Part shown: piece by piece, positions 25,025-37,372 of the stretch
How positions within the stretch are numbered: the first letter of the stretch is position 1
Layout: each line of letters begins with the position of its first letter
NCBI RefSeq assembly: GCF_024713975.1
Contig: NC_091098.1
Location: 23,071,316 to 23,135,315 of the forward strand
Direction of reading: 5' to 3'
Source: Paralichthys olivaceus
Taxonomy: Eukaryota; Chordata; Actinopteri; Pleuronectiformes; Paralichthyidae
DNA length: 64,000 nucleotides
Made by a program: the position numbers and the translations under genes
The notes under the pieces: generated by a model
Database searches by the model: none
What the model was told of the DNA's origin: nothing
What the model saw: the letters and a program-made list of their open reading frames with translations, nothing else

Positions 25025-28000
25025 ATGAGTTGTTTTAAAGATTTTACAAATCAGTTACAGACATTAAAGAATCAGGTTTTAAATCAGAACGAGAACCAAA
25101 GGTCCTGCAGTGACGATCAACACCAGAGGGTAAGTTTCCTCTTCTTCCTTCTTCTTACACGAGAAGAAATCTCACAATATTTTCAGTGTAGAAATTAGTT
25201 TTAGGATATTACAGTTTTTCTGGTAAGCAACACACACACATCAGAAAAAAGGAAGTCAATGTTTTAGTCTGGTGATTTATATCTTTAATCCACATCACCT
25301 GCTCTCTGACTTTCTCTATGAAATATTCTGTAATTTACAATTTCTATGTGATTGTTGTGTGATAGTTAAAAAGGACATAAGCAAACGTTTAGTGCGAGAG
25401 CATCAGCTCAGTGCAGAAACAGATGGTATTTATATAAATGTGAACCTAAGTGTCAGTGGTTATATGGACAACAGAGATGTTTCCCTCAGCTTCCTGTCTT
25501 CTCTGCTCTTCACAGGGGTCGGGGGGGATTCCCCTGACCAGGAAGCTATGTTACGCTGTGGGTGGGGTCCCATATCAGATTACTGCTGTAGCTATAGGAG
25601 TGTCCCTGCAGATTTTCCTCCTGGATGTTGTGCAGGTAAAAGTTCAGATTGTCCTTAAAGAGAATCACTGATGTGTTTGCATCAGGTTGGAAAAGCAAAC
25701 AGGATGGTTAACGGCCTCTGCAAACACATTCCCGCAGATGGAGGCCTCCTATGTGTCCATGATTTTATTTGTGAGTCGGGCCTGGGATGCTGTGACCGAC
25801 CCTCTGGTTGGATATCTGGTGAGCCGCAGTAAACGCACACCCATCGGCAAACTCATCCCATGGTTGGTTGGTTGGTTGGTGCTTTAACATGCACTTCATT
25901 TTGAATTAAGTTAGGATTCATCCTCGGGTGCTGAACTCATCAGAGCCATCAATGCTCATCTCACAGGCTGGTTCTCTCCTCTCCATGTGCTGTCCTGTCC
26001 TATCTGCTGCTGTGGTTTGAGCCACGAGGCTCCGTGTCGCAGCCTCTCAGCGTCCTGTGGTTCCTCACAGTGACCTGCCTGTTCGAGACCCTCATGAGTG
26101 TAAGTGTTGCAGGAGCTCGCTGCTCTTTCCCTCCATCTGGTACCTACTGGTCAAAAGTAATCAGTTACATTCACTCAAGTGTTTTAATTTTTTTTGCGTT
26201 ACACTTCACCACACAAGGCATTGTTGTCTTTTTTACTGCATCACATTCATCTGGCAGTTGCAGTCACAGTCAAATGAAATACTAGTTTTTATGGGGATTA
26301 GGGTTAATAAAGTTAATAAAATAAAATAACATTAAATTGGATTAAATTAAATACAATATAGGACTTTTAGCTGCCACAGGTCGGGGCCTGTTGTTAAATA
26401 TTTTATGTAAATGAGAACTCAGTTGAGTGAAAGGAAAAATAAATCTACTCAAGTAAAGTTGAGAACACATTCATCAAAAATGTACTGAGATACAATAACA
26501 AAGTAAATATATTTTGTTATATTCCACTAAAATACACACATATTACTTGTAACTGAGTATTATGACTTTAATAGTACTAAGAGTACTTCATCATCCACCA
26601 TCTTGTGCTTCAGACTCATAGAGTCATCCTGACTCATCTTTCTCACGTCACCATGGTGACAGAGTTTCACACTATTTTCATGTCACCATTTTGCTCCGAG
26701 CTGTGTCACCATGGCTACCGTTTTACTCATGTGCTCTCAGTTGGTGTCATGTTTTTTCCCCTCGTCATCCGTTCACAGTGCTACAACGTCCCCTACCTCT
26801 CGCTCAACATGTTCCTGGGGGGAGATCAGAGGGACAGAGACTCGGCCACAGCGTACAGTAAGACCACCAGGACTCAGGTCACATCTTCATCTTCACTCCC
26901 AAGTCTTCTCAACAAACCTGTCCCCTTCTCTGCGTCTGTGTCCAGGAATGAGTGTGGAGATGGTGGCGATGCTGCTGGCCTCTGTGATTCAGGGTCAGGT
27001 TGTGGCCGTGTACAACACAGAGAAGCAGGAGGTCTGTCAGCAGCTGGACGAGGCCAACGAGACGCCTCAGAGCTCAGCCACGCCACAGACTGCATCGCTG
27101 CAGGGAACGGTACAAACTGCACTGACAGCGTGAAACAACAGTCGAGGCTCTGGCAGCGATTGTGCTCATATTTCTGAAGTGGTGCTTTGGCATTGTACTC
27201 AAATTGTCCCAGGGATATCTCCTTACCCTGTAATTTACTCTCCTTATCTTGACTTAGACTGTGTGTGCGTGTGTGTGTGTGTGTAAAGTGGAGATGTTTT
27301 AAGATTAGTGTTAAGGTTAGAGAAGTATTAACTATAGTTAAGGTTAGAGAAAGTCTCCAGGAATCCAGGAAACATAAGTCAATTTATCGTCCTCTGGCTT
27401 AATGGGAGACATGACTTCGATGTGTGTGTGTGTGTGTGTGTTGGTGCAAGTGTGTTGTTAATTATTACATAACTACACAGGCTTGAGGGGATTAGATTAA
27501 ATGGAATTAAATCTGTTTGCCAAAACAAAGCGTTACAGTTAATTTAGATTATGTAAGAAACAAAAGGAGATTGTTTCAGACTGAGAGGTTTCACCCAGTA
27601 GAACTTTCTTTCTTTCCAAGAGTTAGATGAGAAGGTTGATGTCACAGGATGATTAGTTTTGCCCTAAAATAAAAATTAAAAACATGACTGTTGGAAAGTC
27701 AATCAAGCCAAGACAAAGAGATATGAGACTAAAACAAAGACACAAAAAATGAGAGTTACACAACCAGATTGAGCCAAATATTATATAACTCAGCTAGTAT
27801 GACGCTCAGCAGAGCACGTACGTCCACCGAGGCCCAACGTTCCCACATTTAAATTCTCTAGATCCAGGTTTTTATTTAGATCTGCCCAAAATAACACACA
27901 CTCACAAATGTCAGTCTCCTGAACATGTCATACATAAACACTTTTACCGAGAAATCTACAAAAATGTTTAAAAAACACTTTGTTAAAGGAAGTGAAATGA

Positions 28001-31000
28001 AGATTCCTGGATGTATTTGCAGAGGACGTAACTGTAAAGGTTTGATGCACGTTGTTTTGCCCTCAGCGAAAGGCTTTCCTGACCTCAGGTCTGGTCGTCG
28101 GTGCTTTGTTTTTCCTCTGCAGCCTGGTTCTCTTCCTCGGGGTGAAGGAGCAGCCGGGTGAGTCACAAATGTCCAATGGAGTAGATGGGTCATCCAAGTT
28201 TTTTCCAATCCAGAAATATCAAGCGACACGTCGATCAGAGAACTCGACTCATTCGTTGACTTAAATAACCTCAAAAATAAACTTTATCATAAATAGGAAT
28301 TCACAACTCTTCCTTTTATGAGTCATTTTGGTTTTGATTCCAGCTCCTGTCCGCTCCGATGACAAAGCGCGACCATCCTATCTGACCTCGCTGAAGATGC
28401 TGATACGTCACATTCCTTACCAGCGACTGGTGCTTGGATTCGTGTTCAGTGCTCTTGCATTTCAGGTACAGATTGAGATCACAGCGGCTTCAAATGCGTC
28501 CCTGCAGACTGTGGCTCTGATGGAACACAGAGAATCATTTTCCTTCAGTCGTCTCTGTATTTTTGCTGTTACTTTTCTAGATTGTGAAAAAAAAAATGTT
28601 ATATGCTTTTCAAATGATGATGAAACCAAAACATTTTCCAAATGATTTTTCTCCCCTTTCGGTTTTTGTCTTCTCAGATGTCGTGGAGTAATTTTGCACT
28701 GTTTTGCAGCCATGCAGCCGGACTGGGAGCTCAGTTCCAGTACCTGCTTCTGGCTCTCCTGGTACAACACACACAGACACACAATAGAACGCACAAGAGG
28801 AAAGACAAACTAATAAAGCATCATACGTCTCTCATAGTGAATGCAGCTATTTAGCGGGAAGTGCCTCATTCTAACCCCATGAAAGATGCTTTATGAACTG
28901 CAGATGAAACGGTCTCAATGTTTCCACAGGCTTCGGCCTCAGTATCAGTTCCTCTGTGGCAAGCAGTTCTTCTGAGAGTAGGAAAAAAGGCCACACTTTT
29001 CATCGGACTGTCGGTGAGAACTCTCTGCACTGTCCATTAATCTGAGTCATAAGACTCTCCTCCTGTTAAATCTCCCTCTCACTTGTGGCCTGTTTATGTC
29101 TCTCTCAGTTCTTCATCCCAGCAGTGACCATCATGGCCTGTGTGCCCAGTAACCTGCCTCTGTTTGTGATTATGTGTATTTTGATGGGATTCAGCGTGGC
29201 GACTGTGTTCTTGCTGCCATGGTGAGTCAGTTCCCCCGTGAGGACACAGAATATTCTCAGCCCTTTCCAAGACTCTGTCACGTCTCATCAGTATCTCAGC
29301 TGCTGACATTTTCATAGTTTCCTTTGTGCACACAAAGAAAAATCTACATTCTGCAAAAAAATATATGAATGAAATCTCAGGGAAAAACAAAAAATAATTA
29401 GAAAGAGACACAAAACAACTGCTAAAGTAAAAACCGACTAAGGCACTCCCGCTGATACACGCGCTCAACCAATCGCCAGTCAGTCACGAAAAACACTTGA
29501 ACATATATAGTGTGATACAAACAACCTTACATTTTTTAGTTTGGTCCATGTCTCATCCACCAACATGGAGGAGTTCGTTGTGAGCTGTACTGCAGCCAGC
29601 CACCAGGGGATGATTGAGACACGTTGGCTTCTATCTTTATATAAACTTTATGAACCATACACACAACTACGACACAACACAAAATACCACGAAGAGACAC
29701 AGAATCAATACAGAGGTGCTTAACAATCACAGAATCACGACATGAAGAGACAGCGATGGTCTGTGTCTTTCACTCTGGGGCTCTTGCTCTTATGTTGGAG
29801 GCTGGGAGATATTTGTCTGTTCCCAGGGGCCACTTGTTTAGAATCTGTTCATGGCTACAGGTCGATGCTCCCAGATGTGTTGGACGACTTTGCCGTGAAA
29901 CATCCGTCCTGTCAGGACCTGGAGCCTCTGTTTTTCTCCTGTTACGCCTTCTGCAGTAAGCTGGCGGGAGGCCTGTCTGTTGGAATCTCAACCATGATCC
30001 TACAGTGAGTCGGTCCTCGTCGCTCTCGCTCCACGTGTTGTGTGCGCACGTCTGTTGATCCGTCACATTGAGTCTTCTCCCTCCCGGCAGGTTTGTGGGC
30101 TACAGAGCGGGTGCGTGTAACCATGGTGACGGAGTGGTGACAGCTCTGATGGTGTTATTCGCACCAGTTCCCATCGCACTCCTGCTGATAGGGATGGCCT
30201 TTTTTTGCTCCTACCCAATCGATGAGAGGCATCTGCAGGAACAACTGACCGGAGACCTCCAGTAAGTGGCTCTTTGGGTTCTGACATGTTTTTTTTAAAG
30301 CAGCTGAGGAGAAAGCTTTTATTTTATTTATGTTTTTTCATTTATTTTTTATGGTGAATCAAATGAAATGTGAAAGCGTCCACTCATAAGGCACATATCA
30401 CTCAGCTTTACTTTAGGTAAAGCAAGTTTAAGCTCAACTTGTTTGGATGACAACTTTACCAGCCTCGTTCATTAGCTGTGTCTCAAGTCGGGGGCCGAAT
30501 CCCCTGGAGGCCCCGGTCTACGCAGCCGACATCAACTGCATCCTTCATAGGCCGTGACTGCAGCATCAAAGTGAAACGGTCTGGTCGTCCTTTTGTGTCA
30601 CCAGCGTGTCCCACCCTTACAGCCGTCACCAAGCAACAGACCAAAAGATCTTCGGTTTATTAAAATACATTGAAAAGATGATTTTTTTATATTTAATTTG
30701 CATTTGAATATAATTTTTCTGTTTTCACTTCGTTTGCTGTCACCCTTTGAAAAATGAATCATGGGATATTTTGGGCCGGGAAAGGACTGACCTTTAAAGT
30801 TCACGAATCAACATTCTGCTTCTTTAATCAGTACACAAAATACACCAGATACACAGAAAGAGTTTTCTTCCTCTTTAACTAAGTAAGCTTTAGGGATGTT
30901 TGTCGGCTTATTTGTGCTAAACCAAGCAAACTGTATGTTCATTATATTTATCTTAACAAGAGAGCATTAAGCTAATTTCCCCAAAATATCAATCAGGTAT

Positions 31001-31686
31001 TTTTCCATCTCAAACTCACAGAATATTGCACAATAGCTACTTAATCTAAAAAAAGCAGCAAACATGTAAGAACTGTTCTCATGCTTCCTTGATGAATAAC
31101 AATGGCCTCTGGGGACATTCAAATTCACATTTCTCTGAAAACCCCTGCAGCACATCCTCCTCATTTTAATAACTACACATGTAACAGCACACATTTCAAT
31201 TTTAAACAGGTTTATCAGATAAAGTCACAGTCACACATTTTGATTCTCCAGCATTTACTCTGTTGATATTTTCGTTCATCTCTTTATTCTTCATCCAGGC
31301 CAGAAGCTACATCATCATCAGACGCGAGAGAAAACGCGGAGCAGACAATTGTTCTGCAGCAGCTTCATCCTGGTGTGATGTCAACTTCGCAAAACAACAC
31401 GAAGACCAACACAACGCACAAGTCAAACTCCTCACCCCGCTGTAACAGTCAGGATGGAAAAGGTTTCGTGAAGTTGTCTGCACCTTCAGACGTATTGAGT
31501 CCTCCCGCAGAACACAGCAGGCGTAAATCTCTTGTCCAGTCAGATGCACATCGTCAGTATCATAAACAGAGACCCAGCAATCAAAAGCATGCAGATAAAA
31601 TGAGGTTGAGCAGAAATATCCCTGAGAATGAGCCTCGGTCTTTCTCTAGCAGAACAAAAGTGAAATCCAAAGTGTCGTGGGTTTAA
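25025..31686 (+). CDS. MFSD2A-like sodium-dependent lysophospholipid symporter (MFS family) with a long C-terminal tail
   Basis: Fourteen exons join in phase: 25025-25129, 25516-25635, 25738-25862, 25967-26099, 26779-26857, 26946-27109, 28067-28157, 28344-28465, 28678-28761, 28930-29013, 29109-29221, 29861-30004, 30091-30261 and 31299-31686 (640 residues). Twelve-segment MFS signatures of MFSD2 are visible: KLCYAVGGVPYQ, RAWDAVTDPLVG (D92 and D96, the sodium-site acidic pair), RDRDSATAYRM, SMLPDVLDDF, FCSKLAGG (K440, the phosphate-contacting lysine) and YPIDERHL. Family members carry lysophosphatidylcholine or sphingosine-1-phosphate across the plasma membrane. A loop after exon 6 holds an N-glycosylation site (NET). 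The motifs favour MFSD2A over MFSD2B, but the neighbourhood next to an FKBP1 gene resembles MFSD2B, so I leave the symbol blank. After about residue 512 there is a 128-residue Ser/Thr/Lys/Asn-rich tail with no counterpart in the short tails of human MFSD2A or MFSD2B. The start codon choice (first ATG in exon 1) is the least certain point. Confidence 0.9.
26140..26600. repeat. Dispersed repeat with tactcaagta motifs, copy 2
   Basis: tcagttacattcactcaag, ctactcaagtaaagttg, aatgtactgagatac, attacttgtaactgag and agagtacttc cluster in an intron of the MFSD2-like gene. Confidence 0.5.
27800..27895 (-). repeat. Inverted-end dispersed repeat, copy 4 (end fragment)
   Basis: Only the terminal part is preserved: gtccaccgaggcccaacg, cacatttaaattc, agatccagg. 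In an intron of the MFSD2-like gene. Confidence 0.65.
30470..30800. repeat. Degenerate dispersed repeat of the gtctcaagtcgggggc type
   Basis: Features gtctcaagtcgggggccg, ctggaggccccgg, tgcatccttcataggcc and, at the other side, gaatcatgggatattttgg. This order resembles a known class of teleost non-autonomous DNA elements. In the last intron of the MFSD2-like gene. Confidence 0.45.
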
Positions 31687-33049
31687 TGAAGCTTCAAGAG
31701 TCAAGAGTGGGTGAAGTCGAGTATGTTAATATAAAGCATTAGTAACCTGATGAGTTAATAAATATAAGTTGTTGTGATGTTGTGTTTGACAAATCACTCT
31801 GTAGTTTGAATTATTTAGTTTATTTCAATTCAAACATTTGTAATCATTGATTATATTTTTCTTTTGTGCATCAGAATTTATATGTGGGAACAAACATGGC
31901 TCCAGGTGAAAATTAACTGTTTTCAAGCAAGTTTATAATAAAAATGTGAAAAGTGATAAAAGGCCAAAGTTGTGTTCTGCTCAATTAATGTTGATGATCA
32001 CATGTTGATGAGGTAAAGGCCTCAGCAGCCACTTATGTTCACCGATATTATCATTCAAAGAGAAGTCAGACACTCTTTTACCAACAGACTGTTTTTCCTG
32101 CAGGACTGTAACTTGTCAAAGCAGGTAAAGCACGAGTGAATCTAATAATAGTGACGGCTCGGTGTCTTTTGTGAGCTGCCAGATGCCACGGCGGTGAGAT
32201 AGCCGTACACAGCACAGATCCCTGCAAGTGAAATGGGATGTGACCATGTTGTTGTTCATTACACCTGTGCCTCTCCTGCTCCAACATGTCTGAAACAGTC
32301 TACTGGCTGCTGATAGAAGACAATGGGCCCCAGGGCACAGACAGGCACACTCGGACAGCTTTAATTCCCTTTTCACAGTTGTTTTGTGTCTTTTCCATGT
32401 CGCATGTCTCTTCTCACTTTCTCACCTCATAGTCTTTTTGCGTTCCTGTGGGGTCACTCTGTGTCTCTGTAGTTGGTTTGCATCTCTTTGTGGTCATTTA
32501 ACACTTTGTCTCCACACAAGTTGGCGTGGATCCAAGGTTCTTTTCAACATGTTCCGGTTTTAAATTCGGTTTCAAAAGCGGACTTCACCACCCTGTGAAA
32601 CCCAAGATGGCTGCATCGTGTATCAACAGCAGCGAAAGCTGTAGTTTTCACCATTTCTAAGCATTTTCTGTCATTAAATGTGTCGTACACGTAGTTATGT
32701 CCAGTCGTGTTACTAACGTGTTAGTATGCGTGAAATGCAGCGTAATGCGTCCTTAACTGATTTTGCTAACGATGTCTTGCTGGCTGATGTAAACATTGTT
32801 CCTGTGGACAACTGGAACGCTCTCAGGTCATTAGCATGTAAATAAATAGTATTTAAACATAAAAGATCCATTCTAGAGTAAAGAAAACAACAATCTGTAC
32901 AGTTTAGATGAAACACATCAGTGAACACATCACCAGGATTATTTTCTATTCAAAACCTGCCAATAGATCATCCTCACCTAAATCTCACACACGGATAAAA
33001 ACACGTATAAGTTTGTTTATTGGCACTTTGCGTTGACCTCCATTCATTT
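31687..33049. other. Gap between the MFSD2-like gene and fkbp1a
   Basis: 3' UTR then AT-rich intergenic DNA without recognisable coding sequence. Confidence 0.6.
31757..31762 (+). promoter_or_regulatory. Polyadenylation signal, MFSD2-like gene
   Basis: AATAAA 70 bases after the stop codon at 31686, followed by GT-rich sequence (ttgttgtgatgttgtgttt), which fits a downstream element. Confidence 0.55.
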
Positions 33050-33185
33050 TCACGCGCGCACGGTGACATGGTGCGTTTCGCCCCCATCGGTGCCCACCCG
33101 CCCGCCGGCAGCAGCAGGCCGCCCCTGCCCCCTGCCTCCGCTCGCATTGTACGGTGGTCGAGAGGAAGGAAACCGAGGAGCCAAA
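33050..33185 (+). promoter_or_regulatory. fkbp1a: CpG-rich 5' UTR/promoter of fkbp1a
   Basis: CpG density rises sharply here (cacgcgcgcacgg, cccacccgcccgccggcagc) relative to the AT-rich flanks, ending at the fkbp1a ATG. No TATA box is evident. It looks like a CpG-island promoter of a broadly expressed gene. Confidence 0.5.
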
Positions 33186-35467
33186 ATGGGAGTAGAGATT
33201 GAAACCATAACTCCTGGAGACGGTGAGAGTAACTCTCGGCGTTCAGCAGCCTGTGTTTTCACCGGTGCTCCGCCGGTTTCTCGCCCCGTGTTTAAACGCG
33301 CTTCTCTCGGTTTCTCTTGGTTTGCAGGGCGGACATTTCCCAAGAAGGGGCAGCGCGTCGTGGTGCACTATGTCGGTGAGTGGGGGAGCCCGGAGCACCG
33401 CTGGGGCTGCCGACTGGAGCTGGAAGAGTCGGGCCTGGAGGGGAAATTACACTTGAGGCGATGGTCGCCACACGTGTCCGGTTAATGGTGTGAGAGTCCC
33501 GGTGTTTTGAGTGAAAGCGGAGACCGGAGACGGTTGTGCTCCGCTGGTTAGCATCGGAGCTAATGCCCCGGCTAACAAACAGCCTCCTGTCACTGCTCGG
33601 CTAACACCAGCTAACGTGAAGCTAACACCGGATCGTCTGTTTTTTTTACACGTGTCCCGGGCTCTTTGTTTAAAATACGGTGTGCTCTCGTTGTTCGGGA
33701 CGTGAAGGAGGGAAGTGTTGAAGCCGGGCGAACGGTGCCGAAGCTGCTGTCAGCCGCCTGACGTCAAGCTAACCAGCCCCATGATGCTAGTCGGCTAACG
33801 TTAGCTCAGAGTTACAGTTAAAGGCTGCTGGGCTCAGACAGTGGAGTACAACCGAGTACATCTACTCGAGTACTTTATGTTTTCAAAACCACAAGTATGC
33901 AGCGAAAGTACAAGGTTGAGGTACTTGACTTGTGTGTGTGTGTGAAGTTCTACTTCACTAACTTTATATCAGACTGTTTATCTGACAGCTGCAGGTTTTC
34001 ATCATATTTACATCAAAATCGCCACACGTTGATTTTCTGTCCATTTCACAAAGTCCACAATCTGTAGGAGTTTTACTTTATATAAATAACACAAATAGTT
34101 GTCTTCTTGTATATAAAGTTGTGTAAAATGCACAAAACTTCAAGATTGTTGTCATTTCCCAGTATTAAAGCCAAGTATTTGTTTACATGATTCAAAGACA
34201 TGTGCAAAACAATTATAGTGAAACGAATATAAATCCTGCATCATCATCATGATCACACTTGTAGAAATAAACCTCAAGCGCAGCGTAAAGATAACACGGA
34301 GCACTGACAGGACAGAAACCAAAATTCTGCTCACTAATTCATCTGCGCTGTCTGAACAACACATCAGCCTGACATCTGCAGACAGCTGTCGGCCAGTGTT
34401 AGGTCAGCTCCACACATACTCAGGTATTTTTTTTAAAAGAGCTTTTCCACACGAGCACTGTTCTAGAAGAGACATATCCTCTCAGATGGTTTAATTTAAA
34501 GTGTGAATGGTTCGAAGAGGGAGGAAATGTTCTATATTTCTTGAGAAAACACAAGGATTGAAGGAAAAGTGATTGGGCTGAAAACAAGTTTGAGTAGCAG
34601 GACTTAGAGGGGCCCGACCCCAATACTGGGAACTTTTAACTGAACTACACATTCAAATACAGGGATTGTACTTGTTATAGAATATTGATTAAATTGTTCT
34701 ACTGTTGTATTTACTTTCTCCACCACTGGATACAGAAAGTTGGGACTCATCCTCAGCCCCAAATCATCGAACAGCTTCCTTTCTCTTGGTTTTTCATCAG
34801 GCACGCTGGCAGATGGGAAAGTGTTCGACTCTTCGCGGTCCCGGGGGAAGCCGTTCAAATTCAAGATTGGTAACCAGGAGGTTATCCGTGGTTGGGAAGA
34901 AGGAGTAGCTCAGGTGAGCTGGAGCTTTTTCTTTTTCCACTGAAAATGTTCATTCGACATCACAATCAGTTGGCACGTATTAGTACATCCAGCTAGAACT
35001 AATGTTTAGTTTCAACAAAAACTTGAAGCTAAAACATTGCATTACGTTTGCTTTTGAGGTCACTGGGACGTTCAAGATGATTTGACTTCTTAATAAACAT
35101 ATCCCTGTGTGTATTAGAGCATGAAGTGATGTGTTGATTGGTGGTTTTAGCAGCTTATGAAGGAAGTTGTCAGACATAACAGGAAAATGTCTCCTTAGGA
35201 TGTTTAAAGTTACAAATCATTTTATCATCAAAGTGAATGATTGAAAACAGTTGGCAGATAAATAATCAATAATAACGTTTCAGTTGTGTAATTTGTTGTG
35301 TTGTTATAATAGAAGAAACCTCTCCATCTCCACAGATGAGTGTAGGCCAGAGGGCAAAGCTGATTTGCTCGCCAGACTTCGCTTACGGCAGCAAAGGACA
35401 CCCGGGGATCATCCCACCGAGCTCCACTCTCACCTTCGACGTGGAGCTGCTTAGTTTGGAGGCCTGA
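33186..35467 (+). CDS. fkbp1a: Peptidyl-prolyl cis-trans isomerase FKBP12 (FKBP1A-type)
   Basis: Four exons join in phase: 33186-33222, 33328-33375, 34801-34913 and 35336-35467, giving 109 residues against 108 for human FKBP12. The protein starts [16 protein letters not shown] and ends [10 protein letters not shown]. Residues of the drug and prolyl pocket are present: FDSS (F36, D37), [10 protein letters not shown] (V55, I56, W59), FAYGS (Y82) and the final FDVELL (F99). FKBP12 catalyses prolyl isomerisation, binds FK506 and rapamycin, and in animals associates with ryanodine receptors and TGF-beta type I receptors in the cytosol. [18 protein letters not shown] is closer to FKBP1A than FKBP1B (human FKBP1B reads KGFEEGAAQMSLG). 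MGVEIET at the N-terminus is FKBP1B-like, so paralogue choice rests mainly on the core and on the snph/rad21l1/fam110a synteny. The 5' end lies in CpG-rich sequence. Confidence 0.92.
33541..33805. repeat. Cluster of gctaac / gttagc motifs in fkbp1a intron 2
   Basis: About eight to nine occurrences of GCTAA/GTTAGC-type words in 265 bases (ggttagca, ggctaaca twice, agctaacg, aagctaac twice, ggctaacgttagc). Confidence 0.85.
33838..34060. repeat. Dispersed repeat with tactcgagtac motifs, copy 3
   Basis: cagtggagtacaaccg, catctactcgagtac, aaagtacaaggttgagg, acttgacttg and ttctacttcactaac follow the same order as copy 1. In fkbp1a intron 2. Confidence 0.55.
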
Positions 35468-35655
35468 AACTTGTGCACTCACTTTGTTAAATTCCACTCA
35501 AATTTTCAGGGTGAGTGGTTTTTAATTATTTGTATAATCATTTTTATTCCCTGCATCATACACAGTATAGACGGGGTAATCTATTTTAAAGACCAGCATC
35601 TTAAAAATGTGCAAATGATGAACGACACTTGTTCTTCATTTATTACCCAGCCCAT

Positions 35656-35661
35656 AATAAA
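35656..35661 (+). promoter_or_regulatory. fkbp1a: Polyadenylation signal, fkbp1a
   Basis: AATAAA about 190 bases after the fkbp1a stop. Later signals cannot be excluded. Confidence 0.45.
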
Positions 35662-37021
35662 ACCTTGAGTTTTTTTATTTTGCGTTAAGATTAAGTGGTA
35701 TGAGCATAACAGGCTTTAGTCTCCACGTGGTGTAATCCCCTCTCCGCCTTAATCACGGCTGTAAGACCCCGTCTCCTCTTCACTGCAGGTTGACTCCTAT
35801 CTCGGGAACATGGAGGAAAAACTGTAACAGCTGATTCCTGCTTTTGATTCCTGCATAGGACCTATTCACTAGTTCACTCTCCTTTCCATTTAGATTCATA
35901 TAATGTTGTGTCACTTGCTTTAAAACTTTATCCTTCATACTATACTTTAGATTACATACAGTAATAAGTCATAGGCCATCCCATTCAATGTATTTTGTCA
36001 AATTATGTTATGTATTTTTATGGTAATGTTTTTTTTCTTTGACTTAAAAAATTTACAAATTGTCGCCATCAGGACCAGGTGTTAGATTAAGTGTCAGAAC
36101 TATCGAATCAGTCTCATTCCTGTGGCTCTGTGGCCTTCTACACTAAAATGGTATAGATTGCGGGTAATGGATTGTCTTGAATCGAAATAAGATTGAATTG
36201 TTTGACACAAAAAGGATATTTCCATCAGTGACCTTTGTGACGAAATTAGAAGAGATAACAGAAAGACATTGTTAACCAGGGTTTTGTGAATCAAGCACAT
36301 TATTGCCATTAACATCCCACGTGTCTCTGCAGATGTAGGGTTTTTATTTGTCTATACTGAAGCATCAATTGTTAATTTATAAGAGTAAAATGACTTTAAC
36401 TGCTCGAACGTTCACAGCTGGACATTATTTGTCTTGTTGGTCATGTGTAAAAAGCCAAAAGAAGGTCTTACGGGAAAATACTTGGTCTCTGGTTAAAGGT
36501 TTCTAAATTTGCATGGCAAGTTCCCCCCACAGATTCGTCGGCACATCTTGGGGTTTGTGGTTCTCTCTTTATTTGAAGGAGTTGTGTGTAACAAGCTGTG
36601 GATGTTGTAAAAGGTCTGTTCCTTCCTCAAAACACATTAAAAGAGTACTTTTAACACAAATTGCTATTTCTTCCTTCCCTGTGGGAGAGTGTATCTCAAT
36701 GTTTAACCTCAGTGTTCACTTAAAACTGCCGGTTTGATCATCCTCACTGATGAATTAATACATATTATGGCATCGCAATACACTGATCGTAAAAAGAGGA
36801 AGTATGAAGCATCTTTTATTTTCCAAGAAGAGAAAGAAACATTCAGGGCATTTTGCAATATTAGTCTTTTTTTCCTTGACAATAAATCACTGCTCCATTA
36901 CATTTGTTCAGTACAGACTGATGGAAAGTCCAGTTCATGTAGTAACAGTGTCATAGAGTGTTCACAACACACCACAACACTCAATCCAGTCACAATCCAA
37001 CCACAGATGAATTACACTTTT

Positions 37022-37372
37022 GTTTCCTCCGCCAAGGAGGTTACATTTTGGTCTGCGTTTATCTGTTTACATATAAATTACTGGACAGATTACAATCAAT
37101 CTTTGGTGGAAGAACGCAGTACACATCAGGGAACAACCTTTTAAAATGTGGTTATGGATCCAGATCAGGGGACATCACGAGGTTTGTTTTTATGTAGTTT
37201 TCTCAGAATAATTCATGGATCTAGATGGAAATAATCAGACATGTTTCGGTGCCTGATATCTTGAGTGTGTGCAGATCCAAATACAATTTAATTTGGTGAA
37301 TTTAAAGGGTTTAATAAGGAGACTGTTGGGCCTTGGAGGTTTGCGCTCTACTGAGTGATGTTCTTGTCTTCC
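37022..37372 (+). repeat. Inverted-end dispersed repeat, copy 5 (near full length)
   Basis: Starts cctccgccaaggaggtta, continues aaattactggacagatt, gatccagatcagggg, ttctcagaataattcatgg, gtgtgcagatccaaat, and ends actgttgggccttggagg then gctctactgagtg. Between fkbp1a and snph. Confidence 0.85.
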
